DNA of 64,000 nucleotides. Origin: Actinomycetota bacterium (lineage in GTDB: Bacteria; Actinomycetota; Actinomycetes; S36-B12; UBA10799). Shown piece after piece: positions 52,371-59,649 of the stretch. Made by a program: the position numbers and the translations under genes. Location of the stretch: positions 496,001-560,000 of the forward strand of contig JACJWR010000002.1 in NCBI GenBank assembly GCA_020637055.1. The letters run 5' to 3'. The notes beneath the pieces are model-generated. The model searched no databases. It was not told the DNA's origin and saw nothing but the letters and a program-made list of their open reading frames with translations. The first letter of the stretch is position 1, and the number at the start of each line of letters is the position of its first letter.

Positions 52371-52631
52371 TCACTTCCGCGCCCGAGTTTTCGCCCGGCG
52401 TTCCTTGAGCCTCTGAGCGGCTGTCTTTCCGCCCCTGAACCCGTAAGGGGTCTGGCCCGTTTCCAGCCTCACAGCATCCGCGAGACACTCGTCCACGACC
52501 CAGCAACGGGCGCATATCGCGGCGCACTCTGCCTGCCTGGCGTCGTCGAACCACATGTCCAGTTCCGTGCCTCGGCACTCGGCCTCGTCCTGCCAGTCGT
52601 CGTACCTGTCGGGAACGGGTATCGTTGTCAT
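52371..52631 (-). CDS. WhiB-like iron-sulfur protein
   Basis: An 86-residue Wbl protein. The four cluster-type Cys are in AECRGTELDMWFDDA, AAICARC and WVVDEC (C-x2-C-x5-C at the end), with an extra Cys four residues before. YGFRGGKT takes the place of the G[VI]WGG turn, and a basic tail (KERRAKTRARK) follows. Wbl proteins bind [4Fe-4S] and act with sigma factors. Mobile-element copies are known from actinophages, where they can affect host division or superinfection. Its ATG overlaps the zinc-ribbon gene stop by ATGA. Confidence 0.87.
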   Translation of the reverse strand: MTTIPVPDRYDDWQDEAECRGTELDMWFDDARQAECAAICARCWVVDECLADAVRLETGQTPYGFRGGKTAAQRLKERRAKTRARK

Positions 52632-52819
52632 TGGAGATCATCTCCATCTCCGGCGCGGTCGAGCGAGGTCGCCATCGCTCCCGCGAGAGGCTCCGCCAAC
52701 CGGGTCGTGCTGGCCTCGGTTGGCGGAGCCTCACCTTGATGGAAGGGGCAATATCCGTTCCCCCATCGGCCTACGAACGGGCAGGCTCGGACGCTGCAAC
52801 GTGCTACGGGTGACTTCAT
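52628..52819 (-). CDS. 63-residue zinc-ribbon-like protein
   Basis: Starts MKSPVARCSVRACPFVGRWG, then NGYCPFHQGE. The CxxxxC...CxxH pattern could bind one zinc. The rest is polar. GAGAGG lies upstream of the ATG, and the stop overlaps the whiB-like start by ATGA, which supports real expression. I do not recognise the family; a DNA- or sigma-binding partner of the WhiB-like protein is a guess. Confidence 0.6.
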   Translation of the reverse strand: MKSPVARCSVRACPFVGRWGNGYCPFHQGEAPPTEASTTRLAEPLAGAMATSLDRAGDGDDLQ

Positions 52820-53214
52820 GCTGGTATGCCTCTCAGGAGTGCGTGGGAACGGCCTAGGACGCCCTCTGCGCCCATGCCGGTAGGTATGTGACCCTTCGCC
52901 GGTTCGTCGCGTCTGCGGCTCGTGGGCGGGTATGCTGGGGGCGCATCTCGCAGCGATGTACGCGGCCCCTCTCGACGACCTCGGGAGGGGCCGCTCCGCG
53001 TCTGTGACCAGCGCGTCGGGTCTGGATCTGCCGCGACGCTCAGCCTGCCGAGGCTCCCTGTCCAAACCCTCAACCTTGGGTTGAGACTTCTGGATACGTC
53101 GCGACGATCAGGCTCATCCCGCGCCGCCCCTGGTGCCTGCTGGGGAGGCTCTCCTGGGTGGGGGTCATGGTGGCGACCACGAGACACGCAGCCGCCACCC
53201 TCCGCGCCCATCGC
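52820..53214. other. 395-bp non-coding gap inside the element operon
   Basis: I see no gene with family features; the open frames here are compositional. It contains a strong hairpin, GCGGCCCCTC at 52962-52971 with GAGGGGCCGC at 52985-52994 (10 of 10 pairs, 13-base loop), without a clear T-run. A TATGCT box at 52931-52936 on the plus strand could start a short antisense RNA through the hairpin. Attenuation of the downstream whiB-like pair is possible. Confidence 0.4.
52962..52994. terminator. Perfect G/C-rich hairpin, possible terminator or attenuator
   Basis: Ten-base arms GCGGCCCCTC/GAGGGGCCGC close a 13-base loop. It lies between the coiled-coil gene and the zinc-ribbon/whiB-like pair. 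The lack of a T-tract makes classical termination uncertain, as is common in high-G+C bacteria. Confidence 0.4.
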
Positions 53215-53991
53215 TCAGAACGACCCACGCGGCCCATCGCCCCGATGCGTCAGGGACTTGCGCAACGCACGCTGCAACGTCTCCGTGGCCTTCACGCCGT
53301 TGCGTTGTAACGCTCGCCAGTCACCGGCGAGAGTGCTCCATTCGCTCGCGACAGTCTGCGCAAGTCGAGACACGATCTGTCGATCCTTTCCGCTGTCCAC
53401 GAGTTGTTGGACTTCCGCGACGAGTCGCTGACGTGCCGAGACGTACTCGGACGCGACAGCGACAGGGAGGTCGGGCAACTTCGCCCGCGTCGATGTTTGC
53501 GCGTGCGGCGGCGTGGCTACCACACGCACGAGATCCAGACGCTGTGCCAGCGCAGCCTGGGCGTCGGCAGCGGCCTTGTCGGCAGCGGCCTGCTTGCGCT
53601 CCCACGCCTTCACAGCGGCGTCGGCCTCGGCCTCGGCTTGGCCCAGCACGGCGTCGGCAGCCTCGCCCAGCGCGGCGTGCAGTGCCCACCAGCGCCTATC
53701 CACGAGGTCGGCCTGCACAGCCTGGAACCGCTCGGCTGTCGCGAGGGCTTCCTCCAGCCGCCAGGTGTCGTTACGCACGCTGGAGAGATCCTCCCCGGCC
53801 TCGGCAGCCGAGCGCAGCGCCTCGGCGTAGGCATCCGGCGCGGCGGCGTGTGCGCGCCTGGCCTCGGCCACCTTCACGTTCGCAGCCTTCAGCGCGGCGA
53901 CCGCGTCCTGCAACGCGGCGTAGGCGTCCGTGACGGGGGTCGGCAGGTCGAGTCCAGACAGGTCTGGGGCGTCGTATCGGGTGCTTGTCAT
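53215..53991 (-). CDS. Ala-rich coiled-coil protein of the element
   Basis: A 258-residue protein, almost wholly helical. ALQDAVAALKAANVKVAEAR and QAEAEADAAVKAWERKQAAA are long coiled-coil segments with heptad-like spacing; LQRALRKSLTHRGDGP ends it. No enzymatic motif or membrane helix is seen. The ATG overlaps the 90-residue gene's stop by ATGA. Helical scaffold-like proteins of this size are common in phages and satellites, but I cannot assign a role. Confidence 0.65.
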   Translation of the reverse strand: MTSTRYDAPDLSGLDLPTPVTDAYAALQDAVAALKAANVKVAEARRAHAAAPDAYAEALRSAAEAGEDLSSVRNDTWRLEEALATAERFQAVQADLVDRRWWALHAALGEAADAVLGQAEAEADAAVKAWERKQAAADKAAADAQAALAQRLDLVRVVATPPHAQTSTRAKLPDLPVAVASEYVSARQRLVAEVQQLVDSGKDRQIVSRLAQTVASEWSTLAGDWRALQRNGVKATETLQRALRKSLTHRGDGPRGSF

Positions 53992-54260
53992 TCTGAGTAC
54001 CTCCGGTTGGGGTCGAGCAGGTGTCGTAGTTGGCCGGATTCGTGCAGACGCACGATCTCTTCGGGTGCGAGGCCGCGCAGTCCGGCCCTCGTGATCCGCC
54101 CCTCGGCGTCACGTTCCGGTTCGGTCTTGCCCGCGAGCAGGTCGTCGAGTTGCCCGAGTGCGCGAGCACGTTCGATCTGCTCGTGGCCCAGACCGCGAAG
54201 ATCCTCGCGGCTCAGTTGTGGTGGGCGGCTCTTGCCGCTCGGGTCGATGTATTCGGTCAT
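53988..54260 (-). CDS. 90-residue protein with a duplicated helical motif
   Basis: Two similar units are visible: LRGLGHEQIERARALGQLDD near residues 21-40 and LRGLAPEEIVRLHESGQLRH near 61-80, each ending in LL. The pattern LRGL-x3-E-I-x5-x2-GQL-x2-LL looks like a small helical interaction module. AAAGGA precedes the ATG. It overlaps the coiled-coil gene by ATGA and probably acts with it. I do not know the family. Confidence 0.65.
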   Translation of the reverse strand: MTEYIDPSGKSRPPQLSREDLRGLGHEQIERARALGQLDDLLAGKTEPERDAEGRITRAGLRGLAPEEIVRLHESGQLRHLLDPNRRYSE

Positions 54261-54320
54261 TGGTCAGTTCCTTTCGTTGGTGTTGAGATGTCGCCGGGAT
54301 CGCCCGCCCGGCGTGGCGGG

Positions 54321-54461
54321 GGTCGGAGTGCCTGGAGTGGTCGGAGTCCTGCCGCCGCTGGCGGGCTGGCTGGAGGAAAAAAGTTGGTTCCCCACACACA
54401 TTTTTTGTTCTGACCACGTCGCTCTGGCTGTATAACTCCGACCACTCCGGGCACTCCGACC
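54321..54461. repeat. 27-bp inverted repeat around an A/T-rich core; candidate origin
   Basis: The left arm (54321-54347) and right arm (54435-54461) are reverse complements at 26 of 27 positions, with 87 bp between. Each arm contains GGTCGGAGT twice, so the locus has four copies of that nonamer, two in each orientation. The core holds AAAAAA (54377-54382 region) and TTTTTT (54401-54406 region), the most A/T-rich patch of the element. Iteron-like repeats plus an A/T core close to a primase-helicase gene suggest a replication origin; a large operator or structured RNA is the alternative. Confidence 0.55.
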
Positions 54462-54527
54462 GTTCTCGAAGAGGCCGGGCCGACCCCACCCGCCGCAGGG
54501 GATGTGGGGCCGACCGCCGCGAGATGC

Positions 54528-54773
54528 CTAGGCATCCTCGTGTCGCGTTTTCCGGTAGGCGGTGAGCGCTTCGGTGAGCGCCACTTGTAGCGGCGTCCAG
54601 TAGTCCAGCGAGACGGTTGCCATCACCTCGGACGAGTACCAACCGTCGATGACGATTGCGACGCCCAAGCGCCCGTCCTTCTCGACGAGGAACGGGCGGG
54701 AGCCGGTCAGCGTGCCGTCGTGATGGGTGAGCAGATTCGCGGCTGCATCGCCTAGGTTCTCTAGTGCGGTCAT
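54528..54773 (-). CDS. 81-residue hypothetical protein of the element
   Basis: MTALENLGDAAANLLTHHDG, then RPFLVEKDGRLGVAIVIDGW and a C-terminal helix LQVALTEALTAYRKTR. It reads like a small beta-sheet plus helix protein. It begins 3 bp after the stop of the gene upstream. No family is recognised. Confidence 0.6.
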   Translation of the reverse strand: MTALENLGDAAANLLTHHDGTLTGSRPFLVEKDGRLGVAIVIDGWYSSEVMATVSLDYWTPLQVALTEALTAYRKTRHEDA

Positions 54774-54776
54774 CGT

Positions 54777-55292
54777 TCAGTTCTCCGTTCCCTTGTCGGT
54801 AGCCGCTGTCTGGTCGTTGTCGATCCATGCCTCGACGTTGCGCCGGGCGACAGGCGAGAGGAACAGTTCGGCGCGGGTGCCGTGCCCGAACGGGGACTCC
54901 CCCGGCCATGCCCAGCCCTCCCCGTGGCGCTCGCCGTACACCTGGCTGAGCACGCCGAAACCTCCGTGCTCGTGGCGCATGAGGACGGGGTGATCGACGC
55001 GGGTGTGGATGGCGTGCGGATTCCATGACCACACGCCGGTCGGCAGCGCCGGTCGTTCATCAGCGCGGAACGTCTGCCGGTACTGGTTGCTGTGAGGCTT
55101 CAGCCCTGTCTGGTGGTACAGACCGGCCAACCTCAGCAGGTACAGACCGCTAGACCCGTAGAGCGCCTCAGCAGCCCTCACAGATGCCGGGCCGAGGATC
55201 TGCTCAGCACGGCGTCGAACCTGCCGGTCGATGTCCGTGCAGGCGTCACAGACCGCACGGGAAGGTTGGTGGCAGTAGTGGCAGTCGGTCAT
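54777..55292 (-). CDS. Zinc-ribbon-containing protein of the element
   Basis: A 171-residue protein from MTDCHYCHQPSRAVCDACTD, whose two CxxC pairs form a likely zinc ribbon; an acidic/basic helix DIDRQVRRRAEQIL follows. The C-terminal part is rich in Trp and His (WSWNPHAIHTRVDHPVLMRH). ATG 55292 overlaps the preceding stop by ATGA, which selects this start. Function is unknown; nucleic-acid binding is plausible. Confidence 0.65.
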   Translation of the reverse strand: MTDCHYCHQPSRAVCDACTDIDRQVRRRAEQILGPASVRAAEALYGSSGLYLLRLAGLYHQTGLKPHSNQYRQTFRADERPALPTGVWSWNPHAIHTRVDHPVLMRHEHGGFGVLSQVYGERHGEGWAWPGESPFGHGTRAELFLSPVARRNVEAWIDNDQTAATDKGTEN

Positions 55293-55657
55293 TCCCCGGC
55301 CCCCTTCACCACGCGAAGGCTCGGCCCAGACCGCACCTGGCACTCTCGCCGCTCGGCCAGTTCGTACTCCAGCCAACGCTCAGCGGCGTCGCGCTCGGCT
55401 TCGGGTTCGACCGGCCCCGCCACCTCCACGTCTGGGTGCCAGAGGCAGTAGTCGTGGTCGCTTGGGTTGAGGCTGAGCAGGATTCCGTCACTCACGACAC
55501 ACGGCAGGTCGTCACGGAAACAGACGACTGGCATCGACTTGGTTCGGATCGTGCCACCTTCCAGCCACCCCTGCGTAGCCCAATAGCCAGCGCCGGACGT
55601 GGTGCCCGCTGCCAGCAGGTTGGTCACCTGCGCGCTGTCGTGTTCGTTCCCGGTCAT
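55289..55657 (-). CDS. 122-residue hypothetical protein of the element
   Basis: Starts MTGNEHDSAQVTNLLAAGTT, with ATGA overlaps to both the replication gene before it and the zinc-ribbon gene after it. SDGILLSLNPSDHDYCLWHP and a helical RDAAERWLEYELAERREC segment are the main features. No known motif is seen. Confidence 0.6.
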   Translation of the reverse strand: MTGNEHDSAQVTNLLAAGTTSGAGYWATQGWLEGGTIRTKSMPVVCFRDDLPCVVSDGILLSLNPSDHDYCLWHPDVEVAGPVEPEAERDAAERWLEYELAERRECQVRSGPSLRVVKGAGE

Positions 55658-58236
55658 GCGATCTCTCCTTCGTTGTTCGCGCCGGATTCGACGCGGTTGG
55701 GTTCCCCTTCGAAGGGGCGGTCTGTGTCGGCCAGCAGGTAGGCCACCAGCAGTTCTTCGACCACGCGGCGAGATTCCGCAGGGTCGTACTCGTCGCGATC
55801 CACGAGTGGCGGCTCCAACGGAACCCACCATTCGAGGCCCTCGGTTCGACAGCCCTCGCAGCGGTCGCCGCTGGTCGTGCCGTGCAGGCAGCGACGGCAC
55901 AAGTCGTCGGGCAGGTCGTTGGGGATGTCCTCGGCGTCGCTGTGGACGTACTCGGCGTGGAAGGACGGCACCAGCGGCTGGACGTAGTCGGCTCGTTGAT
56001 GCCAGAGGATGATCGCCCCGTCCGGCGTGCGATGACTCCGCGACAGATTTCCGTCGCGCAAAACCGTCACGGAGTCGGTCGGGTGGCCGGTCGGGAGGTC
56101 GGCAGAGGCAGCCGGTCGGGCCGGCGACGACCCTGGCGACATTCCCCGTGACGGTTCAGTGACCCTTTTCCCCTGCTTAGCGACGGTTGCGACGGTTTTG
56201 GTTGAGGTTGATCTCGAACCTTCACTAGAGGGTGTGGAAACAGTGTGTATATCTCCAGAAACTTTTTCGGGGAAAACCGTCGCGCCCTCCGGCCCCTCCC
56301 TGTCGGGGTCGATCAGCCTCACAGCGAACCGTCGCTCGCCTGCCTTCGGCTCCCCGCCAGGCACTCGGAACCTCTCGACCCCGGCCAGATTGACCCTGTC
56401 GTAGAACTTGTTGCGCCCGAGTTGCTGTTTCCCGTTGGCCTCACACCACACCTTGAACGCGGCGAACAGATCGGCCTGGTTCGTGCCCTTGGGCGACACG
56501 GTCGCGACGGTGCGCTCGTTGAGGAACTCCCGCACCTTGTCCGACCCCGCCGCGAACAGATCCATCGTGTCTGCATCCGCAGGCAGGTACTGGCGACCAC
56601 GCTCGACGAACCGGCCTAGCGCCTCGACGAGCAGCCGGAAGATGCCCGGCAGTTCGGCCATCAGCGCAGCCTCGACCGCTGGATCTTCCGACCCTTCGAA
56701 CGAGTTGGCGAAGTGGAACGGAACCATGCGCGCCAGATACGCCCGCGAACCCTCGCCCACGTTGGGGATCTCGTTCGCGGAGAACGCGAAGAACGCTTGG
56801 TTCACGAACGAGAACTGGTTGCCGTACTTCCGGTTCGCGTGGACGGGATCTTCGCCGGTCATCATCTTCAGGTTGGTGAGATCGCGAACCTCCTCGCTGG
56901 ACAGTTCCGCCGCGATGTTGGCGATCTTCCCGTAGACATTCGCCGCAGCGAACTGGTCGTGTGACAACTGATGCAGCGTCACGCTGGATACGTTGTCCTT
57001 GCCCAGAATCGCCCGCAGGATGCGCAGCACCGTGGACTTGCCAGACCTCGACGGCCCGAACAGGAACGCGGCCTTGGGCGGCGTCCACGTCGGGTCGAGA
57101 GCCGTCGCCAGGATCTCCAGCAGCGCAGCAGCGCCTCCCGGCAGTTGTTCCTCCAGCCACGCTTCGAACCTCGGGCACTCGGCATCGGCCTGCCACTCCA
57201 ACGGCAACTGGAACAGCGTCATGAACGACGGGTCGTGTGGGTGCAACCTGCCGGTCAGCGGGTCGAGCAGCCCGTTGCGGACGTTGATGAGCAGCCTGTC
57301 CGGTCGGTCGGGGATGACCTTCCCCTGTGCTGTCAGCAGCGCAACCGCGACATCCTCGATGGTGCGCTCGTGCGCTGGTCGGTAGTAGTCGCCCAGCAAC
57401 CTGACGATGGTGTTGCTGAACTGGCTTCCCGGCCCGGCCTTGTAGACGCCGTCCCCGTATGCGGCGACCGTCCGTTCCGCAGTCACGGCGAGCGGCGTGG
57501 TCGCCTGTGCGATGTCGAACGCCTTCCGCGCCAGCAGTTGCCCGGCGCTGTCGAAGCAGTCCCCACGCGAACTCGTGCCACTCGGCGGTCTGCCGAGTTT
57601 GTCGCTGGCGCTGTCGATGATCCGGCGAAGGACAGCCTCGCGGTCGGCCTCGGGAGAGCGAGCGAGGACATCGTCTGTGCCTTCCTTGTCCCGGCCCGGC
57701 ACTGTCGCGAAGCGGACAGACCTTGCGCCCTTCACGACGCCGAGTTGGTCACCGAGAGCCTTCGCCGCCTCCCACACCTGGCGGTTGGTGCCCATATCGG
57801 CGTCGAGCAGCACGACAACGTCGCGACCCGTCACGGGCAGCGCGTCGAGATCTTCGGTCGGCTTGCCCTCGCTCGACCATCCCCAGCAGCCGAGCATCCC
57901 CACCACAGCGACAGCGTTACGGCTCCCGGCCAGAGCAGAGGCAGCCGCGAGGACGCCCTTCGACCCCTCCACCAGCAACAGCGGGGCCGACGTGTCTGCG
58001 AGCAGCCGCTCGTAGCCTGGTGGCACGGGCATGACGGACGGCTCCCCCTTCGGGCCGAGGTACTTCGTACCTGGGTCGCGAGGGCTGTCCAGCCGTACCT
58101 GAACGGCTCTCCGTCCAGACGGGCCGGTGAAGTGGAACTCGATACCGTCCTTGCCGGTACGGCAGACGGCGTCGATCAGCGCGTCGCTGATCGCCTGCCC
58201 GCGCAAGTAGGCGCGATGAGTGTCGGAGGTGGTCAT
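55654..58236 (-). CDS. TOPRIM-SF3 helicase replication protein (phage/plasmid primase type)
   Basis: An 860-residue protein. The N-terminal TOPRIM-like domain has LLLVEGSKGVLAAASAL (E90) and VVVLLDADMGTN (D145, D147), as in DUF3854-type primases. A D5-like linker follows, then an SF3 helicase: Walker A FGPSRSGKSTVLRI (G394-T402), ANVYGKIANIAAELSSEEVR at the Walker B region and FFAFSANEIPNV as sensor. The tail is low-complexity, then CRRCLHGTTSGDRCEGC, a zinc ribbon. It probably primes and unwinds the excised element. ATG overlaps the upstream stop as TGATG. Confidence 0.85.
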   Translation of the reverse strand: MTTSDTHRAYLRGQAISDALIDAVCRTGKDGIEFHFTGPSGRRAVQVRLDSPRDPGTKYLGPKGEPSVMPVPPGYERLLADTSAPLLLVEGSKGVLAAASALAGSRNAVAVVGMLGCWGWSSEGKPTEDLDALPVTGRDVVVLLDADMGTNRQVWEAAKALGDQLGVVKGARSVRFATVPGRDKEGTDDVLARSPEADREAVLRRIIDSASDKLGRPPSGTSSRGDCFDSAGQLLARKAFDIAQATTPLAVTAERTVAAYGDGVYKAGPGSQFSNTIVRLLGDYYRPAHERTIEDVAVALLTAQGKVIPDRPDRLLINVRNGLLDPLTGRLHPHDPSFMTLFQLPLEWQADAECPRFEAWLEEQLPGGAAALLEILATALDPTWTPPKAAFLFGPSRSGKSTVLRILRAILGKDNVSSVTLHQLSHDQFAAANVYGKIANIAAELSSEEVRDLTNLKMMTGEDPVHANRKYGNQFSFVNQAFFAFSANEIPNVGEGSRAYLARMVPFHFANSFEGSEDPAVEAALMAELPGIFRLLVEALGRFVERGRQYLPADADTMDLFAAGSDKVREFLNERTVATVSPKGTNQADLFAAFKVWCEANGKQQLGRNKFYDRVNLAGVERFRVPGGEPKAGERRFAVRLIDPDREGPEGATVFPEKVSGDIHTVSTPSSEGSRSTSTKTVATVAKQGKRVTEPSRGMSPGSSPARPAASADLPTGHPTDSVTVLRDGNLSRSHRTPDGAIILWHQRADYVQPLVPSFHAEYVHSDAEDIPNDLPDDLCRRCLHGTTSGDRCEGCRTEGLEWWVPLEPPLVDRDEYDPAESRRVVEELLVAYLLADTDRPFEGEPNRVESGANNEGEIA

Positions 58237-58634
58237 CAGCCCACCTCGCCCGTCTCGGACTCCCAGGCATAGCGGTCGCCACGCGACGCGACGATCTGGG
58301 CTGGGCAGCCACAGGTGAACCGGCGAAGGTAGATCCCACCGTGCGCCACGACGCGGTTGAGATCCACGCCTGCGATGACGTGAGCCTCGGTCGGCATCCC
58401 GACAAACTCAGCCGGGAGCGTGTGCGCGCCTAGCGGCATCGCGACGCCTGCGTTGATCGTGAACTCGCGCTCGGTCACGAACACGTTGGCCTCGATGTCC
58501 TCGACGTACCACTCGACATCGACACCACACACGCGGAGCCGCCCGTCAGTCGGGGCGAGGGTTCCGAGGTGAATCCAACCCATGAGATCCCACTCCGCGA
58601 GGTCGATCTCGCGGGTCTGGTCTGGAGTGTTCAT
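58236..58634 (-). CDS. 132-residue hypothetical protein of the element
   Basis: MNTPDQTREIDLAEWDLMGW at the start and LRRFTCGCPAQIVASRGDRY near the end (a CxC pair). The middle is beta-rich. Start and stop overlap both neighbours, so it is part of the replication operon. No family is recognised. Confidence 0.6.
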   Translation of the reverse strand: MNTPDQTREIDLAEWDLMGWIHLGTLAPTDGRLRVCGVDVEWYVEDIEANVFVTEREFTINAGVAMPLGAHTLPAEFVGMPTEAHVIAGVDLNRVVAHGGIYLRRFTCGCPAQIVASRGDRYAWESETGEVG

Positions 58635-58858
58635 CGAGCGACCCCCAGCACAGCGAGGACGCTGGAGACGACCGCGAACGTGGCACCCGCGAGCGCCAGA
58701 TCAGGCGTCACGGCGATGAGCAGACCCCGCAGCGGGCGAGGGTTGATCGCTGGCGACTTAGCAGGGGCATCCGGTAGAATGGACGCGGAAACCCGGTCGC
58801 CAGCCAGTTTCTCGGAAGCCGCCCCACGAGGGCGGCTTTCGCTTGTTCGGGTACTCAT
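58631..58858 (-). CDS. 75-residue small membrane protein of the element
   Basis: A polar N-terminal half followed by one hydrophobic stretch, GLLIAVTPDLALAGATFAVV then SSVLAVLGVAR. It overlaps both neighbours by ATGA. It could be a holin-like or membrane-anchored accessory protein, but one helix is too little to decide. Confidence 0.5.
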   Translation of the reverse strand: MSTRTSESRPRGAASEKLAGDRVSASILPDAPAKSPAINPRPLRGLLIAVTPDLALAGATFAVVSSVLAVLGVAR

Positions 58859-59055
58859 CGGGCCACCGTCCCCTCGGGCAGAACCGGGGTCGAGCGGATC
58901 ATCGCGTCGATGTCGGATCGGGCTATACGCAGGAAGTGACCGGCCCGATACGCGGGCAGCGAACCGTCAGCGATACGTCGCCGCACGGTGCGGGGCGAGA
59001 TGCCGAGAACCTCGGCAGCCTCGACCATGTCGAGCCATTGCTCGGTAGTGGACAT
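58855..59055 (-). CDS. xis: Excisionase-like helix-turn-helix protein
   Basis: A 66-residue protein from MSTTEQWLDMVEAAEVLGIS, then PRTVRRRIADGSLPAYRAGH and FLRIARSDIDAMI. This is the MerR-like HTH of AlpA/excisionase (HTH_17) proteins that bend DNA next to att sites or activate the excision operon. GGAAGG precedes the ATG. It opens the long leftward operon, so it may also be its regulator. Confidence 0.85.
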   Translation of the reverse strand: MSTTEQWLDMVEAAEVLGISPRTVRRRIADGSLPAYRAGHFLRIARSDIDAMIRSTPVLPEGTVAR

Positions 59056-59068
59056 TGCAGGGAACCTT

Positions 59069-59106
59069 CCAGCCGCGCTGGCTGGGACACCGGGCACGGT
59101 CGTGCC
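59069..59106. promoter_or_regulatory. Two dyads upstream of xis, possible operators
   Basis: CCAGCC/GGCTGG at 59069-59085 with a five-base loop, and GGCACGGTCGTGCC at 59093-59106 (six-base arms, two-base centre). Both lie in the 119-bp gap that should hold the promoter of the xis-replication operon. Binding by Xis or a repressor is inference. Confidence 0.4.
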
Positions 59107-59174
59107 AGGTGGGTTCAGGGAAGGCGTGAGATGCAGACAGCCGCAGTCAGCGCGGCCTAGTCGTCAGTGAAGGT

Positions 59175-59624
59175 TCAGGCAGCCGCTGGCATCGCGCCAG
59201 CGAGCGGCGCAGGACGCGGCGAAGTCGTGGAGATGTCCACGAGCAGCGTGGCGAGTGTCTCGACCGTCTCAGGGGTGCTGGCGACCGTCTCAGAGGCAGT
59301 CAGCACGGGCGCGAGAGCGGCGAGCAGCGTGTCGAGATCCAGCGGGACGACTGGACGGTTGGCCAGCGCGACAGTGTCGGCCAGCGGGTCGCCCTCGGGG
59401 TCGCCGGTCAGCACGCCGTCGAGCAGCGCAGACAGTCGTCGAGTCACGCGGCGACGATCCTCGCGGTTGGCAGACAGATGCTCGACCAGCACGTCGAAGT
59501 AGTGCGAGCGGATCTCGGGGTCGTTGGTGCTGAACAGCCCAGCCCACGCGGTCTGTAGCGGCGTTTCGAGCAGGTGCGAACGCAGCGCGTCAGCGCTGGT
59601 CACATTCACCCGGTCGGTCGCCAT
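59175..59624 (-). CDS. 149-residue hypothetical protein of the element
   Basis: MATDRVNVTSADALRSHLLE, a charged helical middle (ANREDRRRVTRRLSALLDG) and a Thr/Ala-rich tail. It starts 25 bp after the integrase stop and is probably co-transcribed with int. No HTH is evident, so I do not call it a repressor. The family is unknown. Confidence 0.55.
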   Translation of the reverse strand: MATDRVNVTSADALRSHLLETPLQTAWAGLFSTNDPEIRSHYFDVLVEHLSANREDRRRVTRRLSALLDGVLTGDPEGDPLADTVALANRPVVPLDLDTLLAALAPVLTASETVASTPETVETLATLLVDISTTSPRPAPLAGAMPAAA

Positions 59625-59649
59625 GACACCAGTGTAGTTCACCCTGTCG

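Noticed and set aside
52922..53431. Plus-strand open frames in the element gap
   Set aside because: They run against the direction of every element gene, have no ribosome-binding site and read as arginine/proline-rich compositional frames.
54523..54536. 14-bp palindrome GATGCCTAGGCATC as an operator
   Set aside because: It overlaps the stop codon of the 81-residue gene and no promoter is near; a coding coincidence is as likely.
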